From NCBI GenBank assembly GCA_963676095.1, contig OY781040.1, forward strand, positions 2,108,001 to 2,172,000: DNA of 64,000 nucleotides, in the 5' to 3' direction. The notes beneath the pieces were generated by a model. The model was not told the DNA's origin. It made no database searches and saw only the letters and a list, made by a program, of their open reading frames with translations. Both the position numbers and the translations under genes were made by a program. This DNA is from G963676095 sp963676095. Its GTDB lineage: Bacteria > Bacteroidota > Bacteroidia > Bacteroidales > Prolixibacteraceae. Positions 1 to 9,245 of this stretch are shown piece after piece. Every line of letters begins with the position of its first letter. The first letter of the stretch is position 1.

Positions 1-1265
1 TGGTACCCTTCCTGTTTGCGGCAATCATTATTCTTCCCACCTGGCTCGCGATGAGACAAGATACGGAAGAACGCACCATTGCCGTATATGACGAGACCGG
101 GATCTTCCTGGGCAGACTGGAAAATACGGAATACACTAAGTTTCTTTTCATACCTGAGGAAGAATATCAGAAGGCAAAGGAAAATATTCGTAATTCTTCC
201 TTTTATGCCATTCTTTACATCCCGGCCAACATCCTGACAACGAGTGAGGCCCGGATGTTTTCAGGGAAACAGGTCACCTTCGACATAAAAAACATGGTCA
301 GCGGGAAACTGGAGAACATTCTTGAAAACGACAAGAAACAACAGATTGTCAGGGAAACAGGCATCCCGGACCTGGAGGAAAAGCTGGCCGCCACGAAAAC
401 CAGGATTAACCTCGAAACCATAAAAATCGATGAAAAGGGAGGATCGGTACGGAGCTCGTCGGAAATAGCCATGGCAGCAGGATACGCGGCCGGCTTCATC
501 ATATATATGTTCGTATTTATCTATGGGGCTATGGTCATGCGGGGCGTAATGGAAGAAAAATCGAGCCGGATTGTTGAAGTAATTATCTCATCGGTAAAAC
601 CGACACAGCTCATGTTCGGAAAAATTGTCGGCATCGGACTGGTAGGACTTACCCAGCTGCTGTTCTGGATTATTATAGGGACCGTCCTGTTTACAGGAGT
701 CCAATCGTTCCTCGGACCTGACGAAGCCCATGCGATCCAGCAGTCGCAGAACCTGATGGCCACCCAGGGAGGGGCAGCCATACAGGCATCAGGGACACAG
801 CAGAACCAAGCACTTCAGGCAATCAGTATGATCGGCAACCTGAACCTTCCGTTAATTATCGGAGGCTTTATTTTCTTCTTCCTTGGAGGGTTCCTTCTCT
901 ACTCATCGCTGATGGGGGCTGTCGGGGCCGCGGTCGATAATGAAGAAGAAACCCAGCAGCTCATGCTCCCGATTACAATTCCCCTGATTTTTTCGGTGAT
1001 CGTTCTTTTTTCCGTAGCCAAAAATCCCGAGGGACCGGTAGCCTTCTGGACATCGATCATCCCGTTTACCTCGCCGGTCATCATGATGGCCCGGATACCA
1101 TTCGGGGTCCCGGCATGGCAGCTGATCCTCTCCGTATCGGTATTGCTCCTGTCTGTCTGGGGCACGATCTGGATAGCCGGAAAAATTTACAGGACTGGCA
1201 TCCTGATGTATGGAAAAAAGGTAAACCTTAAAGAAATTGTTAAATGGTTATTTTACCGGAATTAA
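1..1265 (+). CDS. ABC-2 type transporter permease, NatB/YhaP-like (5' end outside window)
   Basis: C-terminal part of an ABC-2 family membrane permease, which would work with a separate ATPase subunit to export an unknown substrate across the inner membrane. The frame is open from base 3, upstream of the first ATG at 51, through hydrophobic residues, so the gene starts left of the window. A large extracytoplasmic domain is followed by about six membrane segments. The stretch MEEKSSRIVEVIISSVKPTQ just after a membrane helix is the conserved ABC-2 cytoplasmic loop of the NatB/YhaP group. A Gln/Ala-rich periplasmic loop lies between two helices near the middle. The ATPase partner is presumably upstream. 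Family assignment is firm, substrate unknown. Confidence 0.85.
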   Translation, partial: VPFLFAAIIILPTWLAMRQDTEERTIAVYDETGIFLGRLENTEYTKFLFIPEEEYQKAKENIRNSSFYAILYIPANILTTSEARMFSGKQVTFDIKNMVSGKLENILENDKKQQIVRETGIPDLEEKLAATKTRINLETIKIDEKGGSVRSSSEIAMAAGYAAGFIIYMFVFIYGAMVMRGVMEEKSSRIVEVIISSVKPTQLMFGKIVGIGLVGLTQLLFWIIIGTVLFTGVQSFLGPDEAHAIQQSQNLMATQGGAAIQASGTQQNQALQAISMIGNLNLPLIIGGFIFFFLGGFLLYSSLMGAVGAAVDNEEETQQLMLPITIPLIFSVIVLFSVAKNPEGPVAFWTSIIPFTSPVIMMARIPFGVPAWQLILSVSVLLLSVWGTIWIAGKIYRTGILMYGKKVNLKEIVKWLFYRN

Positions 1266-1383
1266 TTTCAGACAAAATTGTATTTATATCAGATTTTTTA
1301 TTTATAATTGTTCCACATAAACAAAAAAAAATGATTTATTCCTTCTCAAATATGTGTATGTGTTGTTGTATTTATATACGACA

Positions 1384-1466
1384 GGGGGAAGGTATATCAC
1401 AATGAATTTAAGATAGACAAAGACTATAAATTACACAGGCCTTCCCGTACGGAAGGCCTTTTTTTT
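1384..1466 (+). promoter_or_regulatory. Possible transcription attenuator in the cysK leader
   Basis: GGGAAGG at 1386-1392 is exactly complementary to CCTTCCC at 1440-1446, which is the 5' arm of the terminator hairpin 1437-1466. The two pairings exclude each other, as in an antiterminator/terminator switch. The hairpin lies only about 24 bases before the cysK start codon. No known riboswitch class was recognised, so the ligand or trigger is unknown. The alternative is a simple terminator for the upstream transcript, with the match due to chance. Confidence 0.4.
1437..1466 (+). terminator. Intrinsic terminator hairpin before cysK
   Basis: Perfect inverted repeat AGGCCTTCC / GGAAGGCCT around a CGTAC loop, followed by a run of T residues ending at 1466. 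It could end the transcript of the upstream permease gene or act in attenuation of cysK. Confidence 0.8.
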
Positions 1467-1489
1467 GATATTAACTTAAAATTATAGTT

Positions 1490-2401
1490 ATGAAATTCAA
1501 CAACATTCTGGAAACAATCGGCAACACGCCATTGGTAAAAATCAATCACCTGTTCCCCAAGGAATATGAGGTTTACGTGAAAGTAGAAAAAACCAATCCG
1601 GGAGGAAGCATTAAAGACAGGATTGCCCTGGCAATGATTGAAGATGCAGAAAAAAAGGGCATTTTAACCCCCGAAACACTGATCGTTGAACCGACTTCAG
1701 GGAATACCGGCATCGGACTGGCCCTGGTTTCCGCGGTAAAAGGATATAAACTGGTTCTGGTTATGCCGGAATCCATGTCCATCGAACGTCGCCGGATTTT
1801 ATCGGCCTATGGGGCAGAGCTGGTACTCACGCCAAAAGAAAAAGGGATGAAAGGGGCAATCGCCAAGGCAGAAGAAATCGCGGCAGAAAATCCCAGGGTA
1901 TGGATTCCTTCCCAGTTCGAAAATGAGGCAAATATTGAAGCCCACAGGAGAAACACGGCACAGGAAATCCTGAAAGATTTCCCTGAAGGGTTCGATTTTC
2001 TGATCACAGGTGTTGGCACAGGCGGTCATATCTCAGGTGTTAGCGAAGTATTGAAACAACATTTTCCTAACCTGAAAACATTCGCGGTAGAACCGGAAAC
2101 TTCGCCGGTCATTAGTGGCGGACAACCTGGCCCCCACCCCATTCAGGGAATTGGAGCAGGGTTTATCCCCAAGACCTGCCGCACTGAATTTTTAGACGGG
2201 ACGATTCAGATTTCAAAGGATGAAGCTTTCGAATATGCCAAACGCGCAGCCAAGGAAGAAGGGTTGTTTATCGGGATCTCATCGGGCGCATCACTGGCAG
2301 CAGTGGCTAAAAAAATCGGAGAACTGCCCAAAGGCTCAAAAATCATTACTTTCAGCTACGATACAGGAGAACGCTATCTGTCTGTTGACGGGTTATTTTG
2401 A
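1490..2401 (+). CDS. cysK: Cysteine synthase (O-acetylserine sulfhydrylase)
   Basis: PLP-dependent cytoplasmic enzyme that makes L-cysteine from O-acetylserine and sulfide. At 303 residues it has the normal length. Seen in the sequence: the PLP-lysine motif PGGSIKDR at about residues 37-44, the substrate loop EPTSGNTGIGLA at about 67-78, the phosphate-binding GTGGHISG near 175, and the C-terminal GISSGAS near 262. The ATG at 1490 gives the standard start, with the family's ILETIGNTPLVKI N-terminus. It stands alone, with a terminator-like structure just upstream and a large hairpin downstream. cysK and cysM paralogues are hard to separate by eye. Confidence 0.93.
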   Translation: MKFNNILETIGNTPLVKINHLFPKEYEVYVKVEKTNPGGSIKDRIALAMIEDAEKKGILTPETLIVEPTSGNTGIGLALVSAVKGYKLVLVMPESMSIERRRILSAYGAELVLTPKEKGMKGAIAKAEEIAAENPRVWIPSQFENEANIEAHRRNTAQEILKDFPEGFDFLITGVGTGGHISGVSEVLKQHFPNLKTFAVEPETSPVISGGQPGPHPIQGIGAGFIPKTCRTEFLDGTIQISKDEAFEYAKRAAKEEGLFIGISSGASLAAVAKKIGELPKGSKIITFSYDTGERYLSVDGLF

Positions 2402-2459
2402 TTATACACAGATTACGTTTAAGGGCTATTCTGAAAAGTCCGATAATTTTTCTGAAGAC

Positions 2460-2552
2460 CACAAGTGATTTTTTGAAAATGTCAAGACAAAAAAAAATTT
2501 TCACTTGACATTTTTTAAAAATCACTTGTGAAAAAATAAAAATCACTTGTGG
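2460..2552. repeat. 27-bp inverted repeat with a third half-site; likely bidirectional terminator
   Basis: Arms at 2460-2486 and 2504-2530 are near-perfect reverse complements (core CACAAGTGATTTTT...ATGTCAAG). A further half-site ATCACTTGTGG lies at 2542-2552. The structure sits between two genes facing each other (cysK on + and the radical SAM gene on -), and A/T runs flank both sides, fitting a shared terminator. The extra half-site is unexplained. Confidence 0.6.
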
Positions 2553-2605
2553 TTTTTTAGAGATTCACAAGTACATTAACTTTTGACGGCTTCAATAAAT
2601 ATGGA

Positions 2606-3724
2606 TTATGCCCATACGCCGGGAATTGCAGTTCCGCAAAACGAACATTTTCCATTCGCTAAATGATTCTGTAAAATACGAAAGCCCCTTCTCTCAACAA
2701 CAATTTTATGGCATCCCGGACAAATGGTATTCTCTCCGTCGACTTCAGGGACATTGCCGATATAAACAAACTTTAATCCTTCCCGGAAGGCTATTTCCCG
2801 GGCACTTTTCAGAACATTGACAGGAGTTGGCGGAAGTTGTGTCAGCTTGTACATCGGGTGAAACCTGCTGAAGTGAAGTGGCGTATATTCAAACCCATTT
2901 TCCATCAGCCAGCCACACATTTGCTTAATCATGTCGGGATTATCGGTCCATGACGGGACAACCAGGTTGGTTATTTCGAGCCACACCCCCTCCTCTTTCA
3001 TGGTTTTCAGGGTATTTAACACAGGCTGAAGTTTTCCGGCATTAAGCCTCAGATAAATATCGTCACTAAACGATTTAAGGTCAATATTGGCGGCATCTGT
3101 CACCTTACACAACTTGAGCAAAGGTTCCCGGTTGATGTACCCGGCTGAAACCAATATATTCTTGATACCTTCTTTTTTGGCCAAAACTGATGAATCGTAG
3201 GTATATTCATAGAAGGTAATTGGTTCAGAATAAGTATAGGCAACAGAAGCGCACTTCGAATTTTTGCACGAGTTGACAAGCTGTTCCGGGAGCAGGTCAA
3301 TGTTATCAGTTTCTTCCGGGCTTTTTTGTGAGATTGTCCAGTTCTGGCAATTCAGACAGGCAAGGTTACAACCGGCTGTGGCGACAGAAAACGCGGTACT
3401 CCCGGGCAGAAAGTGGAGCAATGGCTTTTTCTCTACCGGATCGATATGTACAGCGCATGGATTACCATAGGCAATGGTATACAGTTTCCCGTTACGGTTT
3501 ACGCGGTTCCGGCAGTCGCCCGCCTCCCCTTCCCTGATATCACATTCGTTCGGACAAATCTGGCAGCGTACACCACGGGGATTTGTCTGGTAAAACATCG
3601 CTTCCTTAGTCCATTTTACCCCTACTCCTGCGGTAGTTCTCCCTGAAGCAGAAAAAGGTTTACCTGCACAGGCTATCCCTCCTGCCCCCAATAATGTCAT
3701 TTTCAAGAAATGTCGCTTATTCAT
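2606..3724 (-). CDS. amrS: AmmeMemoRadiSam system radical SAM enzyme
   Basis: Radical SAM protein of 372 residues, in the family found with Memo and AMMECR1 proteins; the reaction is not established to my knowledge. It opens with a Tat-like or hydrophobic signal (KRHFLKMTLLGAGGIACAG), which suggests export or membrane attachment and is unusual for a radical SAM enzyme. The SAM cluster motif CNLACLNC (CxxxCxxC) is at about residues 119-126. There is an N-terminal CxxC-x3-C-type cysteine set (CQICPNEC) and a C-terminal CPGCH/CSFC pair typical of the family. Two genes downstream on the chromosome (same strand, upstream in transcription) are its expected partners. Assignment is based on family knowledge; substrate unknown. 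Confidence 0.85.
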   Translation of the reverse strand: MNKRHFLKMTLLGAGGIACAGKPFSASGRTTAGVGVKWTKEAMFYQTNPRGVRCQICPNECDIREGEAGDCRNRVNRNGKLYTIAYGNPCAVHIDPVEKKPLLHFLPGSTAFSVATAGCNLACLNCQNWTISQKSPEETDNIDLLPEQLVNSCKNSKCASVAYTYSEPITFYEYTYDSSVLAKKEGIKNILVSAGYINREPLLKLCKVTDAANIDLKSFSDDIYLRLNAGKLQPVLNTLKTMKEEGVWLEITNLVVPSWTDNPDMIKQMCGWLMENGFEYTPLHFSRFHPMYKLTQLPPTPVNVLKSAREIAFREGLKFVYIGNVPEVDGENTICPGCHKIVVERRGFRILQNHLANGKCSFCGTAIPGVWA

Positions 3725-3734
3725 TTTATTATTG

Positions 3735-4150
3735 TTTCGATGGTTACTATTGTTAAAATGGTTTCTGTTGTTAATCTGGTTGACATTGTTACTCTTGTTT
3801 GGGGCTACGCCGTTTGAGCGTTTGATACTTCGTTGTTTGAATGGGCGATGGTTTCTGTTGTTATTTTGGGTTCTATCGTTCCTATTGTTCGGGCTCCAAA
3901 CTGTTGCCTTTTTTCCATTCTCTCATTCCGTCATGCAATCATTCTTTCATTCACCAGTTTACCAGTTCACCAGTCCACCAGTCCACCAGTTCTCCAATAT
4001 CCAACCGCGAAGCGTCAAACATTCGAACCTTCAAACTTTCAAACATATATTGCTCTTGTACCTATTGTCCGGGTTCCAATTCTCTCATTCTTTCATTCTC
4101 TCATTCTTTCATTCGCCGGTTCACCAGTTCACAACTTTACTATCTGTCGA
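3735..4150. repeat. Intergenic composite repeat tract, copy 1
   Basis: Non-coding low-complexity DNA between two minus-strand genes. It begins with a stretch like GCCGTTTGAGCGTTTGATACTTCG, continues into short iterations of CATTCTTTCATTC and CACCAGTTCACCAGTCCACC, and contains a GCGAAGCGTC element. The same building blocks recur at 8381-9130. Open frames across it are repeat artefacts rich in Ser, Phe and His. No gene, promoter or RNA is recognised here. Confidence 0.75.
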
Positions 4151-4156
4151 AACTCC

Positions 4157-6655
4157 TCAGGCAGCTTTCTGCAGTCTCCGTCTCGCGAACAGCATCCATG
4201 ACCCGCTGAAAATATTCAGCAAGGCAATAAGCACGCAGGCATACCATACCCCCAGGACAGGCAGAAGAAACAGGGAAACCAGGAACGATCCGAATGTCGA
4301 TCCGAATAAATCGGTACTGTAATTCCGTCCCGATATCTCTCCATAGGTCAAAGCCTGCATCCGGGAAGCCAGATAAAATTCGTAACCGGTTATAAAGGCC
4401 GGGATAAACACAAAAATGTAAAACAACAGGCGGACAATAAAGTCCCGGGCAATAAACCGGTCAACAAAAAGAATAAATACCGGGACCAAAACGGCATACA
4501 AAGCAAGAAGAAATTGAACCCTGGCATATCCTGAATAAATATCCTTCAAAATATGGTTACCGCAGAAACTTCCCGCCGCCAGGCCCGCCATGAATACCGC
4601 AAAGAAAAGAGCCGTCGACAGATAAATGCTCCCGAAGAAAACCTGATAAGCAAGCAACAAGGCAACCTCCAGCGAGGCTGAGGTAAAACCCCCTGTATAC
4701 AGGCCTGCAGAAACTGCATTTTGTATGAAGAAGCCAGCCAGGAAAAGGACCAGCGGTACCAAAATCAAGAGATAATAACTCGTACCAAAATGACTTAACC
4801 AGTCATTCACCTCCTGTAAAAACATCACCGGATAAAAGTCCCGGTTTACTTTTACCTCCTGCGGAAATCTTTCTTCAAGGTCCCCGCTTCTTTGGGCCAG
4901 TAAACTGTCGTCGAGATAGTACTCATTAACATAGGAAGTTTCAATACCTTTTTTTTCTATCATTTCCGAAATATGCCCGGATAATTTGCTATCGGATCCC
5001 AAAAAGTAATTCTTTTCCCCTGTCAAAAGCAGACGGTTCGGAAATTCCTGACCAAGCGTTTTCCATAGCGAAGCATTCTCGGCTAATGCGTTACCCCCTG
5101 CATAATTAGCTGTAGACGGCAGGCTTGTGCAAACGACACTTTCATTGTCGCAATGTTTTTTAAGACACCTGAAGAATCCGGCAGTATAAAACCTGTTAAT
5201 TCCCAATGTTGAAGGAGGAGGCAGATTAATCAGGATCACATCATAAATTGTTTCCGTTTTCCGGAGAAATGTCCGTATATCCTCCTTCACAAAGTCAACG
5301 ATGTCCGTATCCTCATCATACCCGGCTAACGATTTCCAGTGATTAAAAATCGCAGGGTTTACTTCGAGATAAGTAATTTTCTCAACCGGGTATTTGCGTA
5401 TCTCCCTGATCATGCCGGATAATCCGCCGGAGATTAGTAGAACCTGTCGCGGATGTTCGCGCTGGATCATCGCAAAATGAACAGCCTCTTCCGCCAGGGA
5501 CAGATTTTCCGTATAAAACTGGAGCCCGTTATTCTCATAGAAATTTAGTTGTCCAGCCTGTTTGGTCACCACAAGGTTCCCATAACGGGTACTCTGATCA
5601 AGGATGATCTCCTGGTTTGGATACAACATCTTCTTAATCAGCCGCCCGGGGTTAAAATAAAATACGATCGCCGGCACCAGGATTCCGGCTGAGCCGAAAA
5701 AAATCTTTTTGATCAGGTTTCTCCTGTCTGTTGCCCATACGCCGCAAAGGCATGTGAAACCGGTTGTAAGTCCCAGAACCTGAAACGAATTGAAAAAGGT
5801 GCCAAGTACGAAACTAAAGATTAACCCTCCGGCAATACTTCCCGCCGCTTCGAAAGCATAGGCTTTTGCAATCAAATTTTTATCGACCGACATTGAAAAT
5901 GATGCAGATATGGCCATAAAAAGGAATCCGGAAAGGAAACAAAGCGGAAAAAGGATCAACATAATAAGAAAAACAGAAGCGACAATCCCGATGAGGCTGC
6001 CCAGCGGAAAGATCAGGAACCGGAGCCAGTACAACATCACGATCAGGACCATGGGTAAAAGTGCAATAAATGCAATCATTTTTACACCCTGCCTGGTGCC
6101 GAACCCGGAAAAGTCATGTTTTCGCCCGGCATAAGCACCCAATCCGGTGAGAAACATCCAGCACGACAGGACTAACCCCACGACAAGTTCATTGCCGGCC
6201 AATATTCCGATAAACTCCCGGATAAAAATCACCTGGTTAATAACAGACAGCATTCCCAGAAGGAATAACAGGACAGGCATTTTTCGATACAACAGAGGGT
6301 CTTCAGTATTGTCTCCCCGGAAAAATGATATGTCACGCTTCTTATCCTGCCTTTTGAAATAATACTTCCAGTGCCAGGACAAATGAAATATGGAAACAAT
6401 AACCATGGCAATCCCTACCATCACATGCCACTTTAAAATCTGGTCGTAGTAAGGAATATTCAATTTATAATTGACTTTTATAACGCTTACTATCCCCAAT
6501 AACCCTGTTATCAGAAAGGTGACAAGCAAAAGGACATTCCAGATTTTCCGGTGCAACTTCCCGGAAATAATTTTCCATTTTGAAAACAGCCGGGAAAACA
6601 GGTAAAACAAAATGATTATCGTTCCCACCGGCAAAAGAGGATAACCCGATTTCAT
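4157..6655 (-). CDS. Polytopic membrane protein with spermidine/spermine synthase-like domain
   Basis: 832-residue fusion. Residues 1-80 hold two or more helices with His-rich ends (KWHVMVG, FHLSWHWKYY), like small membrane cytochrome-type modules. About seven helices follow to residue 340, then a soluble Rossmann spermidine-synthase-like domain at about 355-580 (LLISGGLSGMIREI, YLEVNPAIF, DVILINLPPPST). A second block of six to eight helices ends the protein. Such fusions are often called spermine synthases, but aminopropyl transfer is unproven and residues for polyamine binding are not obvious. It ends about 430 bases from the radical SAM gene and starts 6 bases after the Memo/AMMECR1 gene, so the three probably act together at the membrane. 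Confidence 0.8.
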   Translation of the reverse strand: MKSGYPLLPVGTIIILFYLFSRLFSKWKIISGKLHRKIWNVLLLVTFLITGLLGIVSVIKVNYKLNIPYYDQILKWHVMVGIAMVIVSIFHLSWHWKYYFKRQDKKRDISFFRGDNTEDPLLYRKMPVLLFLLGMLSVINQVIFIREFIGILAGNELVVGLVLSCWMFLTGLGAYAGRKHDFSGFGTRQGVKMIAFIALLPMVLIVMLYWLRFLIFPLGSLIGIVASVFLIMLILFPLCFLSGFLFMAISASFSMSVDKNLIAKAYAFEAAGSIAGGLIFSFVLGTFFNSFQVLGLTTGFTCLCGVWATDRRNLIKKIFFGSAGILVPAIVFYFNPGRLIKKMLYPNQEIILDQSTRYGNLVVTKQAGQLNFYENNGLQFYTENLSLAEEAVHFAMIQREHPRQVLLISGGLSGMIREIRKYPVEKITYLEVNPAIFNHWKSLAGYDEDTDIVDFVKEDIRTFLRKTETIYDVILINLPPPSTLGINRFYTAGFFRCLKKHCDNESVVCTSLPSTANYAGGNALAENASLWKTLGQEFPNRLLLTGEKNYFLGSDSKLSGHISEMIEKKGIETSYVNEYYLDDSLLAQRSGDLEERFPQEVKVNRDFYPVMFLQEVNDWLSHFGTSYYLLILVPLVLFLAGFFIQNAVSAGLYTGGFTSASLEVALLLAYQVFFGSIYLSTALFFAVFMAGLAAGSFCGNHILKDIYSGYARVQFLLALYAVLVPVFILFVDRFIARDFIVRLLFYIFVFIPAFITGYEFYLASRMQALTYGEISGRNYSTDLFGSTFGSFLVSLFLLPVLGVWYACVLIALLNIFSGSWMLFARRRLQKAA

Positions 6656-6661
6656 ATGATA

Positions 6662-8188
6662 TCATTTTTCCTGTTCCGACAGCCCTTTCTCGCTAAACAC
6701 GTAAGCTTCATAAGTATATAATTCGGCATCTTTCCAGCCGTCCCAGCCGATCCCCGCCTTATCACGGGCGCAATGGCCAAGAAATTCGGTCTTGTTCCAG
6801 CCGGTTTCCTTTGCAACCTGAGGGAGAAAAGTACCGCTATGGTTCCCCCGGACCATATAAATGCCTTGTTTTCCAAGAATAAAATCATCAATATTGCTGA
6901 TGCGTTTCAATGGCGTAAGGACAGAAATCTCAAGGTCAATTTTTCCAAGCTCCTCCTTCTTCACCGGTTCGAACCGGGAATCGAGAAATGCAGCGGCAAT
7001 GGCCATTCTTTCGACGACCAGATAAAGAGGGTCTGTTGCATCGAATTGTCCGACACATCCTCTTAAGTGCCCGTCTTCGTTCAGGGTCACGAAAGCACCG
7101 CATTTAGTCTTCAGGGCAGGTGTCAAAAGCGAATCAGCCACATAAGAAAACTTCTCATTGTTAAACCTGCTGCGAATAGCTTCCTTTGCAATTTTCAACA
7201 GGATTTTCTTCTCATCGTCCGACAGGGAAAACGCAACAGGATCGCCCTGTTGTTCCCTTCTAAAAATAAACGAATGATAGCCAACAACCTTATTTTTATC
7301 ACCGTATTCTGTATCCCCTGAATTCAGATAACGGATATGCTGAATACGGATCCCGGGGGTTTCGGAAGTAATGTAAAGCAACGTAAGGATAGGGGCCTGG
7401 CCGCAGGCACTTGTAACAAGTCCGGGGATTTGTTTGTTCCCGTTTGTTTTCAGTACTTTCAGAAATTCATCCGGAGAACCTGATTCAACAGCATTACCGG
7501 TTCTTTTATCGGCCTCCAGTGCCCCGGCATAAGTCGGATAATGCGAAAAGTCGCTGCTGATTACAAACAGGTTTTTCCCGTTAAAATAAGGTTTCAGCGC
7601 CTCCGCAATTTTTTGGCAAACAGAAGGCGACTGCGTTCCGATCACGATCGGGACAATACGAAAGTGATGGTTGAGGCGATATTGTAAAAAGGGGAGTTGT
7701 ACTTCGATACTGTGCTCCTCGCTATGCGCTTCGGGATCGTAACTAAAGAAACGATACTGACGGATCAGTTCCGAAACCAGGGCAGTATCGACATCGACTT
7801 TTCCCAAAGGGGTACTGTATGCCGGAATGTTACAAAGGGATGCCCCATCCAGATAAACGTGATGACTGGGACCTATAATAAAAACATGGTCATACTTTTT
7901 ATCAGGATCGATCCTTGCATAGGCGGAAGCCGCAACTTCGCCGGAGAAAACATATCCCGCATGCGGGACGATAACTGCCGCAAGATTTTCGTAGATTCCA
8001 GAATCTGCCGCGGCTGAAAAAAAATCATTCAGCTGCTTTTTCAGCTGAGCTGCATCCGCAGGATAAAACGAACCTGCCACAGCAGGCAGACGAACAGAAA
8101 CACGCTCCTCTTTGTTCTGTCCTTTGCATGAAATGGAAAAGAAAACAAAGAGAATAACCAGGAACCTCAGAAAACTAATCTTTTTCAT
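6662..8188 (-). CDS. amrB: AmmeMemoRadiSam system protein B-A fusion (Memo + AMMECR1), lipoprotein
   Basis: 508 residues. The chosen ATG at 8188 gives a lipoprotein signal (KKISFLRFLVILFVFFSISC, lipobox Cys near residue 20); an earlier in-frame ATG would bury it. The Memo domain, a metal-independent or copper-linked dioxygenase-like fold, covers about residues 35-290, with VIVPHAGYVFSG and the HSIEVQLPFLQ motif. The AMMECR1 domain covers about 310-505, with the invariant LRGCVGQ. Memo, AMMECR1 and the radical SAM protein are known to co-occur; here two are fused and the set is exported, as the lipobox and the partner's signal show. It is the first gene of the minus-strand set. Biochemical function unknown. 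Confidence 0.87.
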   Translation of the reverse strand: MKKISFLRFLVILFVFFSISCKGQNKEERVSVRLPAVAGSFYPADAAQLKKQLNDFFSAAADSGIYENLAAVIVPHAGYVFSGEVAASAYARIDPDKKYDHVFIIGPSHHVYLDGASLCNIPAYSTPLGKVDVDTALVSELIRQYRFFSYDPEAHSEEHSIEVQLPFLQYRLNHHFRIVPIVIGTQSPSVCQKIAEALKPYFNGKNLFVISSDFSHYPTYAGALEADKRTGNAVESGSPDEFLKVLKTNGNKQIPGLVTSACGQAPILTLLYITSETPGIRIQHIRYLNSGDTEYGDKNKVVGYHSFIFRREQQGDPVAFSLSDDEKKILLKIAKEAIRSRFNNEKFSYVADSLLTPALKTKCGAFVTLNEDGHLRGCVGQFDATDPLYLVVERMAIAAAFLDSRFEPVKKEELGKIDLEISVLTPLKRISNIDDFILGKQGIYMVRGNHSGTFLPQVAKETGWNKTEFLGHCARDKAGIGWDGWKDAELYTYEAYVFSEKGLSEQEK

Positions 8189-8334
8189 GGTGCATTCTTT
8201 ATGGTCATAAAACTGCTTCTCCGCTCTCCAATCCCTGACAAAGGGAATTTCCCATACGGCATTGCTGCCTGTAGAATTTCTTTTAAAAGTAGCAATTATC
8301 AGGATAGGCAAAAAGCGATTTATGATTTTTTAAG

Positions 8335-9230
8335 ATTCCTGCCCGGCGCGAGACTGAACACAAAGACACAAAGGCGCAAAGGATAGTTTCTGTTGTTACT
8401 ATGGTTAGCAATGTTACTGTTGTTTGAGGCTATGCCGTTTGAGTGTTTGATACTTCGTAGTTTGAATGTTGTTTCGGCCCCGGAGCTTTGTTTTTCTTCT
8501 CATTCTATCATTCCTTCATTCACTAATTCTTTCATTTACCAACTCACCAACTCACGAATTCACCAATTCACAATATTTATGCTCTCCACTCCAACAGCGA
8601 AGCGTCGAACATTCAAACCCTTCAATCCATTCAAACATTTACTGTTTTAATCTGTGTCCATCCGTGTTATCTGTGGTGAAACCAGAACGCGAAGACGCGA
8701 AGACGCAAAGGATAGTTTCTGTTGTTACTATGGTTAGCAATGTTACTGTTGTTTGAGTCTATGCCGTTTGAGTGTTTGATACTTCGTAGTTTGAATGTTG
8801 TTTCGGCCCCGGAGCTTTGTTTTTCTTCTCATTCTATCATTCCTTCATTCAATCATTCTTTCATTCACCAGTTCACCAATTCACCAATTCACCAATTCAC
8901 AATATTTATGCTCTCCACTCCAACAGCGAAGCGTCGAACATTCAAACCCTTCAATCCATTCAAACATTTACTGTTTTAATCTGTGTCCATCCGTGTTATC
9001 TGTGGTGAAACCAGAACGCGAAGACGCGAAGAATTCACCAATTCACCAATATCCAACCGCGAAGCGTCGAACAATCGAACATTCAAACTTTCAAACATCA
9101 ATTGCTCCTGTACCTATTGTCCGGGTTCCAATTCTCTCATTCCTTCATTCAATCATTCACCAATGTAGACCATCAAGTATCAGCCATCAAAGCATCCGGT
9201 ATCAAAAATTGACTATCTTCGCCCCATGTT
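8335..9230. repeat. Composite intergenic repeat including a 329-bp tandem duplication
   Basis: Unit 1 (8381-8709) and unit 2 (8710 to about 9031) are nearly identical and lie head to tail, period 329. Each unit contains a GTTACTATGGTTAGCAATGT start, iterated CATTCAC/CACCAATTCAC triplets, a GCGAAGCGTCGAACATTCAA element and the ending CCGTGTTATCTGTGGTGAA with GACGCGAAGACGC. A partial third unit and AAGTATCA-type short repeats continue to about 9200. The tract shares its blocks with 3735-4150. No coding potential beyond repeat artefacts. The region separates the Memo fusion from ppx. Confidence 0.8.
9214..9221 (+). promoter_or_regulatory. Possible -7 element for ppx
   Basis: TATCTTCG, one base from the Bacteroidota -7 consensus TAnnTTTG, 24 bases before the ppx start codon. 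No clear -33 box was seen, so support is modest. Confidence 0.4.
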
Positions 9231-9245
9231 TAATATCGGCATTTA

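Noticed and set aside
3732..4322. Open frames rich in Phe, Ser and His on the + strand (also 8393-9265)
   Set aside because: They lie in iterated CATTC/CACCA repeats, change frame freely, and have no domain; composition is explained by the repeats.
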